Assembly (NCBI GenBank): GCA_913061265.1
Contig: CAJXVS010000002.1
Location: 186,001-250,000 of the forward strand
Length of the DNA: 64,000 nt
Direction of reading: 5' to 3'
DNA from: an uncultured Halobacteriovorax sp.
GTDB taxonomy: Bacteria; Bdellovibrionota; Bacteriovoracia; Bacteriovoracales; Bacteriovoracaceae
The notes under the pieces are model-generated. The model ran no database searches, was not told where the DNA came from, and saw only the letters and a list, made by a program, of their open reading frames with translations. Position numbers and translations under genes: made by a program. Shown piece by piece: positions 51,094 to 61,500 of the stretch (positions are counted from its first letter, which is position 1; every line of letters begins with the position of its first letter).

Positions 51094-53937
51094 GTGAAAT
51101 CTTTTTATTATTTATTCTTACCCATTGCGCTAAATTTTATCCTTAACTGTTTTACTCCAGTAATGGCTGAGACAATCTATAAAAAGAAGTCAGCTTCTGA
51201 GTTAACAGACGAGAAATTCACATATGCTCTTAGCGTTGAAACCGCCTTCGGTACCATGGACATTGAGGTTCACGCCACGGAGAAGAATGAGGCCTATGTT
51301 AAACGCGTAGCTCAAATCCTCTCTGAAGATGGAAAGAAAGTAATTGAATATTTTGGTTATGTACCTTTCAACACTCTACATATTTTAGTTGATCGCTTTG
51401 TGTCGGACCGGGTTTCTGATCGAGCCAATGGGGCAGCAACTGTCCGTCCTAGGCCCTGGATCCAACTTAACACGGCACCCCCACACGGAATTGAGCATTT
51501 AGTAACTCGAGGAGATTGGGTTAAAACCTTAGTTCTCCACGAATTGATTCATATTTTACACTTAGATCAAACCTCAGGTTTTATGAAGTTCTTACGTTAC
51601 TTCATGGGCTCAGATGGAAAACTAAACGGAGTTACACCTAGATGGTTCTCTGAAGGTATCGCCACTTGGGGAGAAGCTAAGTTTACTAATGGAGGAAGAC
51701 TAACAAGAGGGCTCTTCCATTTTGATTTTAAAAACAGAATGATCTCAAAGAACTTTTGTAAGACTTCTGTTTGTATTGATGATCCTGGAGTCTACCCATT
51801 TGGCAGTAGTGCTTATTGGGTTGGTTCTCATTTTTCTAAGTGGATTGAAGACAGAAAGCCAGGCTCTATTGCCTGTTTAGTTCGAGAAAATTCAAATAAT
51901 ATCCCGGGTTTTCTTTCTTGGTCCTTTAAAGATTGCTTAGGCGTTGATTATCAAACACTCTTTTCAATCTTTAGAAGTGAAGTTGTAAAATCAATTGATT
52001 TCGATATGAAAAACTTTCGAAAAACTTCCTTGGCCAAAAGCTTTAACCAAATAAAATTACGAAAGACAGAGCATCCTATTTTTTCTTCAGGTGTTCAGTT
52101 GGTAAAAGATAAAATCTATGTCAATCAAGTAAATGATCTGAGAGAAGATTACCTAAAGGTGATTGATCTCTCTAAGAAAAGCAAAGAGTCCCTTAGGCTT
52201 CCTGATGTTATTGAAAGCATCTTACCTAATACTCATGATGATTATCTTATTTTAAGAAGCTATAGGGAATTTAGCTCTCAAAACCCTATCAACTGGCTTC
52301 TCTTTTCAAGTAAGAAATCAAAAGTGGTTGAGAGGATCTCTTGGCCAAAAGCAAAATACCTCTTTCGTTTTAAAGATGGATCTTATCTTGGAATTCTCTT
52401 TAATAATAATACTTGGGAGATCTGGGAGCGAAGAGATGGTAAGGATGAGTTGATCTTTGATCTACCTCCCATGGCCACCTTGTATAACCCTGAAGTTGTT
52501 GAAAGAGATGGCAAAAGGTTTGTTAGCTTTAGATTCTTTGACTTTAAGGCGAAGCCTAACCATGAATACTTAAGAGTGGATTTAGACACAGCTAAAGACG
52601 AGGTTCTCTTTCAAAGCGATGACTCTTTGGAAGTTGTCGGATCTTGTGGGACCCACCGATTGTTGAAAACATCGGAAAATATTTATTCAGTCAATATTAG
52701 AAATGGCTATGTTTCAAACCTCAAAGATGAGTTAAAAGGGATTGTTCACCTAAAAGGAAACAAGCAAAATACAATGGTGCTCTTTGAAAAAGATCCTGAG
52801 AGGATCTATACAGCGAGGGGTAACTGTGAAAAATGGCTTGATGATAATTCAGGAATCGAATTAAAAAAAGATGAGACTTCAATCCCTACAACTGAAATTG
52901 ATTATATAGAAGATAAGAGTTCATATCCCGAATGGGACCACTTCCTCCCACATAGATGGGGCATTGGATACTCAGGAGGAGACTCCACGGCCGGTTGGGT
53001 CTTCTCGACAAGTATCAATGATCCTGGAAATGTTCATAATATCTCAGGAAGCTATAAGATCTATTCAAATAATGATGAGACAGGAGGGAGCGCTAGTTAC
53101 CTCTATAATAATCACTACTTTAATTTATCAGGGAGTTATTATAAAGAATTCTTAACTTCTAATACTAAGCCGACTCCTGATTCTATTGAAGCCGTAAGAG
53201 CTGTCATTCAAAAAGATTATTACTTTGGCTGGTTAAGGTTGATCCCCTCCCTCGCATACTCAAAAGGCAGGACTATAGATTTTATCTCAAATAGAAAGTA
53301 TCAAAAATACTTAGCGGGCTTAAATTTTACCACGGAAAATATCCACTCCGATGATCTCTTGAGAAGCGCAAGTCTTGATTTAAGCGTTGCTCAAACAGAT
53401 ACTATTGGGCGCCTTGATTACCTAAGTTATAGAGGGAGAGCTCGCTTTCAGTTACACCCTCATTATAAGTTTGATATCCTCACTCAAGCCACTTATGAAA
53501 AATTAGATAAGAGTGATCTCTCTAGTGGTGTTGCCTATGCTGGAGGTGCCAATGATTTTTCCGGTTACTCCTTTCATGAATTCTATGGCATTCAATCTAA
53601 TGACGCTTTTGGAAACGAAGTTTATACTGGAAAGTTAGAATTTAACTATCTTATCCATGATATTTACTCAGGACCTAAATTTATTCCTCTTTTTATCCGC
53701 AGAATAAAAGGGATTTTTGGAACAGGCCTCTTAAAGACTGACTTTGTTTTTATCGATGCTGATAAAAGATTCCTGCGCGATAAAATGCTTAGCAATCTCT
53801 ATATAGGTTTTGGTACTGAATTTACTATTCTTTATGGTGGAAGATTAAGGCTAGATATTATCTTAACAAAGATCATGAGCGATTCAATTATCAATGATCA
53901 GATTCAACAGTTAGCTTTAATTAAGGGGAGCTTCTAA
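51094..53937 (+). CDS. secreted gluzincin metalloprotease with C-terminal barrel-like region
   Basis: 947 residues from a GTG preceded by AAAGG. A signal peptide (about 1-25) is followed by a peptidase MA-like domain: H149-E150-x-x-H153 (HELIH) and E187 in WFSEGIA supply the zinc ligands and catalytic Glu. Residues about 300-600 carry repeated short strands resembling a beta-propeller (DRYL-type, EDYLKVIDLS, DYLILRSYR). The last 300 residues (GIGYSGGDSTAG to end) show many aromatic-ended alternating strands, such as LSGSYYKEF and DYYFGWLRLIPSLAYS, as in outer-membrane barrels. This would place the peptidase at the cell surface. The barrel call is from pattern only. Confidence 0.8.
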   Translation: MKSFYYLFLPIALNFILNCFTPVMAETIYKKKSASELTDEKFTYALSVETAFGTMDIEVHATEKNEAYVKRVAQILSEDGKKVIEYFGYVPFNTLHILVDRFVSDRVSDRANGAATVRPRPWIQLNTAPPHGIEHLVTRGDWVKTLVLHELIHILHLDQTSGFMKFLRYFMGSDGKLNGVTPRWFSEGIATWGEAKFTNGGRLTRGLFHFDFKNRMISKNFCKTSVCIDDPGVYPFGSSAYWVGSHFSKWIEDRKPGSIACLVRENSNNIPGFLSWSFKDCLGVDYQTLFSIFRSEVVKSIDFDMKNFRKTSLAKSFNQIKLRKTEHPIFSSGVQLVKDKIYVNQVNDLREDYLKVIDLSKKSKESLRLPDVIESILPNTHDDYLILRSYREFSSQNPINWLLFSSKKSKVVERISWPKAKYLFRFKDGSYLGILFNNNTWEIWERRDGKDELIFDLPPMATLYNPEVVERDGKRFVSFRFFDFKAKPNHEYLRVDLDTAKDEVLFQSDDSLEVVGSCGTHRLLKTSENIYSVNIRNGYVSNLKDELKGIVHLKGNKQNTMVLFEKDPERIYTARGNCEKWLDDNSGIELKKDETSIPTTEIDYIEDKSSYPEWDHFLPHRWGIGYSGGDSTAGWVFSTSINDPGNVHNISGSYKIYSNNDETGGSASYLYNNHYFNLSGSYYKEFLTSNTKPTPDSIEAVRAVIQKDYYFGWLRLIPSLAYSKGRTIDFISNRKYQKYLAGLNFTTENIHSDDLLRSASLDLSVAQTDTIGRLDYLSYRGRARFQLHPHYKFDILTQATYEKLDKSDLSSGVAYAGGANDFSGYSFHEFYGIQSNDAFGNEVYTGKLEFNYLIHDIYSGPKFIPLFIRRIKGIFGTGLLKTDFVFIDADKRFLRDKMLSNLYIGFGTEFTILYGGRLRLDIILTKIMSDSIINDQIQQLALIKGSF

Positions 53938-53939
53938 AA

Positions 53940-53973
53940 AAAAAAGGGCCCGCCTTAGCGAGCTCTTTTTTTG
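53940..53973. terminator. bidirectional intrinsic terminator
   Basis: A stem of AAAAGGGC-C-CGC paired with GCG-A-GCTCTTTT is flanked by a run of ten A on the left and seven T on the right. It lies between the convergent metalloprotease and lipoprotein genes, so it can serve both strands. Confidence 0.75.
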
Positions 53974-54005
53974 GATTGGAGAGAGTTTTTACACCTGCGT
54001 GTAAC

Positions 54006-54776
54006 TTAATTTATAAATTCAAATTCTTTTTCTAGATCGTTTTCTGTGCCTTCAGGTAATGATTTTCCTAGTCGCTCATTGATCTTTTCAAGCACTACTT
54101 TAGCAACTTCAATCTTACCGGCTTCTAATATACTGTATTCAACATTGGCTTCGAGTAAGAGGTCTTCGCCATCAGCTATATAAAGCTTAAGTTGGTCTCT
54201 TAGGGCCTTTGCTTTTTTCTTACGCCTTCCTATTTTTATAACTGGTTCAATGGAGTCTTCCGTTACCTCAAAGTTCATCCCTTTTTCAGAGAGGGCTAAA
54301 TCCATGTCTTCAAAAATCTTTTGTAGCATCTGGTAGCGTGAAAGTTCTAAATCGGCATTATTAAGTTTTTCAATACCTTTTTCTAGTTCTTGCTTTAAAA
54401 CAAGAGATGATTGCAGCTTTGTTATAAACTCTTCGTGAACACCTAGGTAATAGAATTGTTCTACTGGGTAGAGCTCTAGAAAGTCTTGAAGGTTAATAAT
54501 ATACTCGACTAAATAAGAGTGAGCGCGAGAGATCTCAGACCTTGTACTTTTCCCAGAGTAGCTAACCTTCCACTTTATAGGAGGAAGTCCTGGAGCAGGC
54601 TTATGCTCTATTTTTTCAAAATTAATGAGCACTTCCTTATTAAGAAGAGCTTCACTAGATCTAACCTCAAATGAGTTGGTCTCTAAATTATCAGCAGAAG
54701 CTGGCTCAAGGCTCTGTTTTTTACAGGAGAGGCCAAGAAGGGCGATAATCGCTAAGGGTAAGAGCAGTTTTTTCAT
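54006..54776 (-). CDS. lipoprotein of unknown function
   Basis: 256 residues. MKKLLLPLAIIALLGLSC ends in Cys18. The mature part is mainly helical and charged (ELEKGIEKLNNADLELSRYQML; LEKINERLGKSLPEG), with a basic stretch GRRKKKAKALRD. It contains no cysteine beyond the lipidated one. No family is recognised. It starts about 200 bases from the divergent giant paralog 1 gene, and its end faces the metalloprotease gene across a bidirectional terminator. Confidence 0.75.
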   Translation of the reverse strand: MKKLLLPLAIIALLGLSCKKQSLEPASADNLETNSFEVRSSEALLNKEVLINFEKIEHKPAPGLPPIKWKVSYSGKSTRSEISRAHSYLVEYIINLQDFLELYPVEQFYYLGVHEEFITKLQSSLVLKQELEKGIEKLNNADLELSRYQMLQKIFEDMDLALSEKGMNFEVTEDSIEPVIKIGRRKKKAKALRDQLKLYIADGEDLLLEANVEYSILEAGKIEVAKVVLEKINERLGKSLPEGTENDLEKEFEFIN

Positions 54777-54975
54777 GGATTAATTATGTCAAAAAGAGCT
54801 GTTTTTAGGGCGCTTTCTGAAAAGCTTTCATGGGGTGTTAGAGTTTTTGACAGTTATAGTGGGCAGGCCTAGTACCCTTGTTTAGGCGCATCGAGTCCAT
54901 CTAAGTATCCGAAACTATAATGACTCTTACATTCCTGAGTTAAGTAATCCATTAAACTAGCCGATAATAGAGTCA

Positions 54976-57900
54976 ATGAAACGAAGCCTAATCTTTATTC
55001 TTTTTACTTTTTACTGCGCAAATCTTTTTGCTTTTCCGTGGGTACCCTCAGAATTCTTAGTTGAAGAAAATGGTGTAACGTTAAAGATCACTTGCTCTCA
55101 AAAACAAGATCCGATTGCAGACCTAGGTCATATTGAAAAGATTGAGAATTTTTTAGATTGTAATAATCAGCCGATAGAATCTTATTGTGACTGTATTGCT
55201 AATAAGTATGAAAGCAAGCCTGCTCTATCTCCAGATCAGATTAGAACCTTAGAGACAGAGTTTGGTTTTTTCGGTAATTCTAACTTTCAACATCTTTCGC
55301 AAAAAGTTCAAGACATTGCTTTAAATCAACAAGTTCTTAGTATGTATGGTGACGATGAAAACGAAGCCTGCCTTGATATCAATAGTGGTGGTCCTCACGC
55401 AAGAGCTTATCAGAGGGTTCTAAATTCAACGAAAAGTGCCTTCGAAGAGGCAAAAACTAAAAACGATGATATTCCAGCTTATGTTAACTCAAAGTATATT
55501 GATGAAGCTCTAGTCTCTCAAGGCATGATTATGTCAGCGAAGTCAGAGAACTTTGATAATGAAAAAAATCAGGATTATGAATTTTTAAAAGAAGTAGCTA
55601 AGAGTATTGCTAAGGTGGATCCTGATATCTTATTAAAGGGAAAGACTCATAGAGACTTGATTATGAATTTTGGAACGGATGGAGTTCAGATTGATCCAGC
55701 CCTTAGAGCTCAATATGCTGACAATAAAGCCTTAGTGCCTTGGCAAAAGGGGATTAAGGAATTTGTTGTTAAGGGTGATAACAACTCAAACTATGCCAAT
55801 TCTCCTATCTATCAATCAATGAAGAGAACCTTTGAAAGCTTTGGTCCTTATGAAAAGGGAAAGTACATTGGACGTAAACAGATATTTTTTGAAAAGATGA
55901 TTCAAGCAGTTAAGAAAGTTGGCTTTAAAGAAAGTGATCTTAAGAAACTAGCTAATGATGAAAACCCCGTGATTGATGATTCTAAGTTCAAGAAGCAACT
56001 AAGCACAGATAAATTTAAAAACTCCATGAAACCTTTCGCTAAAGAGCTATGTGCAAACTCTGGATCAATCCTTCTCCAGGATGTTCGAACAAATGTTCTT
56101 GGTGGAAAAAATATGAACGCTTTTAATGAAGGTTTGTACCGGCATCAGGGCAGAAGTCTAATGTCTCAGCTATTGAATATAGACCCTAAAAAAGTTGACG
56201 GAGTAAAAGAGCTTATGAGGTTTTCCTCTATTCAAAAAAGGCTTTTCAGTCAAATGGCACAACAGTTTGATCATCTTGAAAATAAAACTGAGAAAGATAA
56301 AGAAGAGATCTCCAATTACATCCTTGAAAGAAAGGATCAAATGGGGCGCCTTTGGTGTGGAGCTAGTTATGTTTCAACTCAAATTAAAGAATGGAAAAAT
56401 CATGTTTTAAATGATGAAGAAGATAAAAGAAGATTGGTGCTTGCAAAACTTAGTACCTCTGAGCTTGAGGTTCAAGTCGGAAAAGTTCATGAAGACCTTC
56501 GAAATTTAGAGAATGAGTTTTATCAATTAGAGGCGATAACCGATGATATGAGTACCCGGATTATTTTGGCTGAAAATGATATTGAGCAGACACAAAACGA
56601 GATCAATGGGTTAAGTGATAGCCGAGCAGATCAAAAGAAAAAAGAAAAATTAGAAGAAAAATTAACAAATTTAGATTCACTCATCAATAGTTTAGTAAAG
56701 ACTGAAAAAGAAGAAAGTGAAAAAGCCTCTGACCTTTTAAAAGTCATCGATACCAAAGAAGCCTTAGCCGGTAAGATTATATCGGCTATTGATAATCTCA
56801 AGGAGGCATCGGTTAGAAATTATAATCTCAAGCCCGCCTCTACGATAAGCAGTCAAGTTTCAGGAGTTGAGCGTAGCAATAGCCCGATTAAAGCTAATAT
56901 GGGAGCTCACGTAGGAATGACTCAAGGATACTTAAACCATCAACTTTCTGATCAAGTTAAAGCTTTTACAAATGGAAAACCTTCCTTATTAGATGAAGAT
57001 CTTAGACTAGGGATGGAGTTCTTTAATGATGTAGGAGATGTCGAAAAATTCTTAAGTATTAAAAATAGAAAAAACGATCTTCCTTTTACAGTCACAAGTC
57101 TAGTTGATCAAACAATCGCAGATACTCCAATGCTAACCACTGATATTTCTGGTGCCGTTAAATTTTCGACTGAAAATATTGAAGCTATAAAAACAGCTAA
57201 GGTTACAGAGGAAACTCTTGGTATCCTTACTTCATCTACGGCCCTAGGTCTTAAAGAAGGCCTCGATCCAACTTTAACTGAAGAAGTAGGCTCGACTCTT
57301 GTCGCCATGGTTAACAATAGTACTGATAATATTGAAGGAAGTAATGCACCTGATGCAGTCAAAGCAGAACATAAGAATAATGTTACAAACTTCGACAAGG
57401 CCATGGAACCAGTTCTAGGTGAAATGAATTTTAGGGCCCGCGGAGAAAATGGAACACCCAAAGATATAAGAAGCATTATTGAAGAATCAATAGGGACAAA
57501 TCAAAAAGTAAGAAAGATAGCAAGCATGGGTAAAAAACCGAAGAGTTCAAATAGGTTGATTCCTCGAGAATTTTCAACTGAATTTGCTCCTACTCCAATT
57601 GCTAGTCCAGCTCCTGTTAAATTGCCGGCGCAGATCTTAGCTAATTCTAAAAAAATTCTTGGCCCACCACTCTCTCCTTCGTCAGTGGTCAAAGAAGTTC
57701 CCTTTGAGAGAAAAAGTTTTGTCACCAGTTCAGTTTCAGGGCCAAAGGCGGCAAAGAAGCTCGATACTTTAAGTTCTGCTGATGTAAAGGCGATCTTAAG
57801 TAAGAGGATGAGGAGTAATGCAAAAACTAAAAAGACCAGTATTGTTAAGCCGAAGAGAATAGTTGTTGATCCAAAGGTTCAAAAATTAAGAGATGAAATT

Positions 57901-58566
57901 GAAAAGAATAGGCTTATAAGTCAAAAGCTTGATTCTCAAATTAAAGAAACAACTGATCAGACTACGGCCTTAAAGAAGCGAGTTGACCCGATAGCAGTTG
58001 AAGATAAAAAAGCTAGGGTTGTTGCTACTCCAGTTGTTAAGGCTCCAAAGGCCAAGGTAATTGCCGCAAAGAAAAAAGTATCTTCGAGTACTAGAACTCC
58101 AGCAAGATCTAAGTCTTTTGGAGGCGGGTCACTAGGTGGCTCAGGTGGTGGCGGAGGATCAGCTGCTGCTACTTCGGCGATAGAAGGAAGAGTCTCTGGC
58201 GGAGTTGTAGTGAACGGGGAATTTATTCCAAGTGCTCTTTTAGCAAGAAGTATTGACCTTGATGGAGTAAAGCCTATCTCATCGGAATCAATAGTCTTAG
58301 GCTCTAAGAGCTCTTATGAAGCAAAAACCTCAACTAATAAAGCCGTTTCAAAAGGGAAACCTAGAGTGAAAAGTGCTTCATTCTCTTCATTATCAGTCGA
58401 TAAGAAAGAAGAATTTATACAAAAACAGTTTATTAAACTAAAAACAAATAGCCTCGTTATCGAAAATAGCGATGGATCAGAAGTAGTTGTTAAGTCAAAA
58501 GTAAGATTAAGAACCAGAATGAAAGTAGCAGATTTAAACGCTCTCTTCGAGAAGGTAGATGAATAA
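54976..58566 (+). CDS. giant secreted coiled-coil protein, paralog 1
   Basis: 1196 residues. A signal peptide (MKRSLIFILFTFYCANLFA) is followed by a domain of about 440 residues with all seven mature cysteines: C40, C62, C71, C73, C132, C359 and C461. Residues about 490-600 are coiled coil. The long cysteine-free rest is Ser/Thr/Lys-rich, with a Gly-rich stretch (GGGSLGGSGGGGGS) near 1045 and a C-terminal motif KKEEFIQKQF followed by a beta hairpin. The next gene shows the same cysteines in order, the CxCI...KP.LS and ..GFF.. motifs, and a matching C-terminal motif, so they are paralogs. The two overlap by 8 bases. No known enzyme motif; function unknown. Confidence 0.85.
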   Translation: MKRSLIFILFTFYCANLFAFPWVPSEFLVEENGVTLKITCSQKQDPIADLGHIEKIENFLDCNNQPIESYCDCIANKYESKPALSPDQIRTLETEFGFFGNSNFQHLSQKVQDIALNQQVLSMYGDDENEACLDINSGGPHARAYQRVLNSTKSAFEEAKTKNDDIPAYVNSKYIDEALVSQGMIMSAKSENFDNEKNQDYEFLKEVAKSIAKVDPDILLKGKTHRDLIMNFGTDGVQIDPALRAQYADNKALVPWQKGIKEFVVKGDNNSNYANSPIYQSMKRTFESFGPYEKGKYIGRKQIFFEKMIQAVKKVGFKESDLKKLANDENPVIDDSKFKKQLSTDKFKNSMKPFAKELCANSGSILLQDVRTNVLGGKNMNAFNEGLYRHQGRSLMSQLLNIDPKKVDGVKELMRFSSIQKRLFSQMAQQFDHLENKTEKDKEEISNYILERKDQMGRLWCGASYVSTQIKEWKNHVLNDEEDKRRLVLAKLSTSELEVQVGKVHEDLRNLENEFYQLEAITDDMSTRIILAENDIEQTQNEINGLSDSRADQKKKEKLEEKLTNLDSLINSLVKTEKEESEKASDLLKVIDTKEALAGKIISAIDNLKEASVRNYNLKPASTISSQVSGVERSNSPIKANMGAHVGMTQGYLNHQLSDQVKAFTNGKPSLLDEDLRLGMEFFNDVGDVEKFLSIKNRKNDLPFTVTSLVDQTIADTPMLTTDISGAVKFSTENIEAIKTAKVTEETLGILTSSTALGLKEGLDPTLTEEVGSTLVAMVNNSTDNIEGSNAPDAVKAEHKNNVTNFDKAMEPVLGEMNFRARGENGTPKDIRSIIEESIGTNQKVRKIASMGKKPKSSNRLIPREFSTEFAPTPIASPAPVKLPAQILANSKKILGPPLSPSSVVKEVPFERKSFVTSSVSGPKAAKKLDTLSSADVKAILSKRMRSNAKTKKTSIVKPKRIVVDPKVQKLRDEIEKNRLISQKLDSQIKETTDQTTALKKRVDPIAVEDKKARVVATPVVKAPKAKVIAAKKKVSSSTRTPARSKSFGGGSLGGSGGGGGSAAATSAIEGRVSGGVVVNGEFIPSALLARSIDLDGVKPISSESIVLGSKSSYEAKTSTNKAVSKGKPRVKSASFSSLSVDKKEEFIQKQFIKLKTNSLVIENSDGSEVVVKSKVRLRTRMKVADLNALFEKVDE

Positions 58567-61500
58567 GCTAAAGACTTATTTCGCAGTTATTCTTTATTTA
58601 GCAACTAATTCTGTTTATGCAGATAGGGGATTCGAGTCGACTGTTTCTCATATGCTAGGCCCTCTATCCACGATTGTTTGCGGCTTTGTAGAACCTAAAA
58701 AATCTGAATTAGAAAAATTTATAGAAGTTTCTGGAGAGCTAGATTGCTCTAACGAGAAGGATGTTAATAAGCATTGCGCGTGTATAAAAAAAGTTGAGCC
58801 TAAGCCACTTTCAACTCCCATGGAAAATAAATTTTTAGCAGAGCTAGGTTTCTTTCCTCCATTTGGAGATCCAAGTAGTACAAAGCTATTGAGAGATTTG
58901 AGTAACTATAACTCGCTTCTTGGGGCTTATAGTTCTGATCCAGCAGTTAAGCTCCCTCTTAGTGCAAACTTCTTTTCTTGTTTAAACCCAGAAGAACTAG
59001 ATCAGATTGAAAAAACTATGAAAGATAACTTTCTAAATAGTGCTGACACAAAAATAGGTGTTCCTGCATTATACGACTCTGAATTGCTAAAGAAAGTTCG
59101 CTCCACTAATAATATAAAACTGATGGATCTTGACTCGAAAGTTGCGGACGCTGAATTCATAAGGGACATTGCTTCCTTTATAGCTAAAAATGAAGGAGAA
59201 AGTTCCGAAGCAGGAATTCTTTTGAGAAACTCTGATGGAGCAGATGTCTTAGCTAAGAGGGAGACTTTTTGGAAAAAAGAACCAGGTGATTATTCCCATT
59301 TCTCTAATGCTTTAAATGTAAATACGAGCACTGTCACTGATTCTCAAAGAGCTAGTATGGTTTCTGACTTTTTATCAAATAACTCTGAACTTGGTCTTAA
59401 ATATTCAAAGTCGCCTCTTTATAAGGTTTATACCCAAACCTATGAAAGGTCTCAATTAGATATTAGTGACTATCTCGGAAGAGTCGCTACAAAGTCTGGT
59501 ATGGTCAATAATGCTAAATCAAAAATTACTCAGAGTATTCATGAAGATCAAGAGGCCATTGAAAAAGCGGCTTATAAATTACCAACTTCAGTTTTTTTAA
59601 GAGGAGAGTGTGAAAGGTTAAAATCCGAGCTAAAAAGAAATGTCTCATCAAGTTTTAGGGCAGCCCTACCTGACTCTATGGTTACAGTCGAAGGTTACAC
59701 AACTACGATGAGTTATGAAAAGATGCTCCTATCACAGCAAAATGGAAGGTATATCTTAACCGGACTCGGTCCATTTGATCCAAATACAATGGAGGGAAGG
59801 ACTAATACTGAGAGCTTAAGCTTTTACCGTCAACGATTCATAGAGCAATACCGAAAAAACCTTGAGGTTTTTGATGATGAAAAGGCTGAGTACCTACTGA
59901 AAGTAAAGGACTTCAATTTTTCTCAACTGATATGTTCGAAAATAGAGGTTGATGAAGAGGTAGAGAAGGTTGTATTTGAAATTGGAAAGGATAAGAATAG
60001 TTCTGGAATACTTGAGAAAATCCTAGAGACAAAAGAAAAGGTGGCAGAGATTGATGAGAAAATTGTTCTTAATCAATTAAGAGCTGTGAGTCTTAATTCA
60101 GAGAAATCGAATTTAATCGCCGATAACTCAGCCTTGGAAAGCCGGAAGGCTGAGGCTAGTAAAAAGGTAGAGAAAGCCACGCAGTCCAAGGGGCGATACG
60201 CAAAAAGCACTAGCATTATTGCTAAAGGGACAATTGAATCAACAACAAAAGCCATAGAACTTAACAATTCTAGAATCGCTGAAATCGACCTCGAAAGTAA
60301 AAAGAAAGAAGAGGTCATCACGAATTTGGAGTTTCAAAAAGATCTTCTTACGAGTTCCTTTGAACTTCCCTCTCTAAAACTTGAGCCTTTAAACTTTGAT
60401 TTAGTTAAGTCAACAGCTAAAGACCCTTATACAGACTCTGCTTTTCGTAAAAGGATTAATGAGACTTTTCTTGGTTTAGAAATTGATGAATTTGTTGAGG
60501 AGTCAAGTGATGGAATCATAGCTCCTAAGAGAAAGACAATGTTAACTGGCAATAAAGATATACCAAAAGCTCAAATAATTTCTGAAAATATAGAAACAGG
60601 GGAATTTGAATTAATAACAAAATCTGAAGAAATTAAGAGAATCGCCAAAGCGGATGCAGATTTATTAAGCACTCAATCATTATCAATTCTTGATAATAAA
60701 GGAAAGATTACCGCTTCTGAGGCACAAGCTTTTACGGAAATAGTAAGACACCAGAGTAAAAAAACAATCAATATTCTTAAAGAATCTCAGATCAAAAAGA
60801 CAGAGACAAGAGAGCCTATAGTAGAAAAAGTTACTCCTGCATTGAAAAAATTAGTCGACGTTAACTCAAGCGCTGAAACAGTCGCTAAGGGTAGTGAAAT
60901 TCTAAAACTTGCAAGCAAAGGAGCTGTAGAACTTGTAAATAAAAGTGCCGCTAATGAAGATCTGGATCATGTAAAACTATCTTCAGTTAATGAGCAAGTT
61001 GGAGAGAATGGTCCCGAATCATCAAAGTCCGTTGGGGTAAACCTTGCTGAGTATATGAAGAACAACCCGATAAAAGGAATTAATCAGGGAGTAAGTCTTG
61101 TTCATGCGGACATAGGTAATATCGGGACTGCGGCAGTAAAGGATTATTCAACACTGAGGGAAGTCTTTAACTCTTCTAGAGATGATCATGTCGAATCGGC
61201 GAAGGCAAAAGTAAATAATGGAGTAAGCAAGATAGCAAAAGCCTTTACGACCGGAGGGATTTTTTCAGAAGCCCCAATTGATAGTCTTGAGGATATAGAA
61301 CAACTAGGAGAAGGATTAGCTGAGGCGACGAGAAAGAAACTCGAAGAAAGAGGAATAGATATCTCTGGCATCTCTTCTAAAGGGAGTTCTTCATCGGGCT
61401 TTTACGAAAACACCAAAGAAGCAAATGAATTAGAGCAAAAGAGTAGGTTGATGCGAAGAGAAGTAGCAAGTAAGAAAGGCAAATTAAAAGGAATGCAAAT

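Noticed and set aside
57108-57476. 122-residue ORF antisense to giant paralog 1
   Set aside because: Its low-complexity Ser/Ala-rich sequence mirrors the codon pattern of the gene on the other strand.
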